Assembly (NCBI GenBank): GCA_049509675.1
Contig: JBEKZQ010000403.1
Span: forward strand, 1-5,793
DNA: 5,793 bases
Direction of reading: 5' to 3'
DNA from: JBEKZQ01 sp049509675
Lineage (GTDB): Bacteria > Planctomycetota > Planctomycetia > Pirellulales > Thermoguttaceae
Under the pieces are notes generated by a model, which was not told the origin of the DNA, did not search any database, and worked only from the letters and a program-made list of their open reading frames with translations. Shown in pieces: positions 5,731 through 5,793 of this stretch. The translations under genes were made by a program, and so were the position numbers. The stretch's first letter is position 1. The number at the start of each line of letters is the position of its first letter.

Positions 5731-5793
5731 CGAAGTCTGCAAGCTACGAAGCTGGCCGTCGCGACAACGCGGCCGGCGGCTGCCGCTGGTTCG

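Noticed and set aside
5260..5742. 160-codon minus-strand frame upstream of the operon
   Set aside because: Composition is Arg/Pro/Thr-rich with no domain, and it conflicts with the short ORF at 5598-5714. I treat it as chance openness, except for a possible frameshifted link near 5300.
5740..5793. GC-rich short palindromes (GTCGCGAC, GCGGCAGCCGC) at the right edge
   Set aside because: They are expected by chance in this composition, with no T-run or repeated copy to support a terminator or site.

Overview
The window is GC-rich bacterial DNA. It is dominated by one tightly packed minus-strand gene set, transcribed from right to left, whose products fit the synthesis and tailoring of a surface polysaccharide or glycolipid. 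In order of transcription they are a DPM1/ArnC-like family 2 glycosyltransferase (5199-4432), a CE4 polysaccharide deacetylase (4435-3182), a left-handed beta-helix acyltransferase with an unrecognised C-terminal extension (3168-2170), an FkbH-like HAD-IIIC protein of the glyceryl-ACP-forming family (2173-455), a stand-alone acyl carrier protein (458-216), and the beginning of a MaoC/hotdog-type dehydratase (226 to the left edge). Three junctions are ATGA overlaps, one has a 13-nt gap with the ribosome binding site inside the preceding stop, and one overlaps by 11 nt. This is one translationally coupled operon. No plus-strand gene is supported.

Working model (inference): FkbH loads a glyceryl unit from a glycolytic phosphoglycerate intermediate onto the small ACP. 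The beta-helix acyltransferase then moves that unit, or a derivative, onto a sugar. The glycosyltransferase/deacetylase pair resembles the ArnC/ArnD logic, in which an N-acylated amino sugar is placed on a polyprenyl phosphate and then N-deacylated. The freed amine could be the acceptor for the ACP-borne acyl group, giving a swap of acetyl for glyceryl. None of the proteins has a visible signal peptide, so the chemistry would be cytoplasmic.

Both flanks look disturbed. On the left, MaoC similarity runs for about 37 codons and stops near position 115, although the frame stays open. The following DNA carries an imperfect hairpin resembling RAYT-associated REP sequences. On the right, about 400 nt without a convincing gene (5200-5597) separate the operon from a 38-codon ORF (5714-5598). 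That stretch includes a short coding-like frame ending in an ATGA overlap with the glycosyltransferase start, perhaps the tail of a decayed upstream gene. The 38-codon ORF starts like a family of N-termini I associate with Planctomycetes. Two copies of GCTATACT, possible -10 elements, bracket it.

The organism is uncertain. A planctomycete or another environmental Gram-negative-type bacterium is my best guess, and it rests mainly on that short N-terminus.
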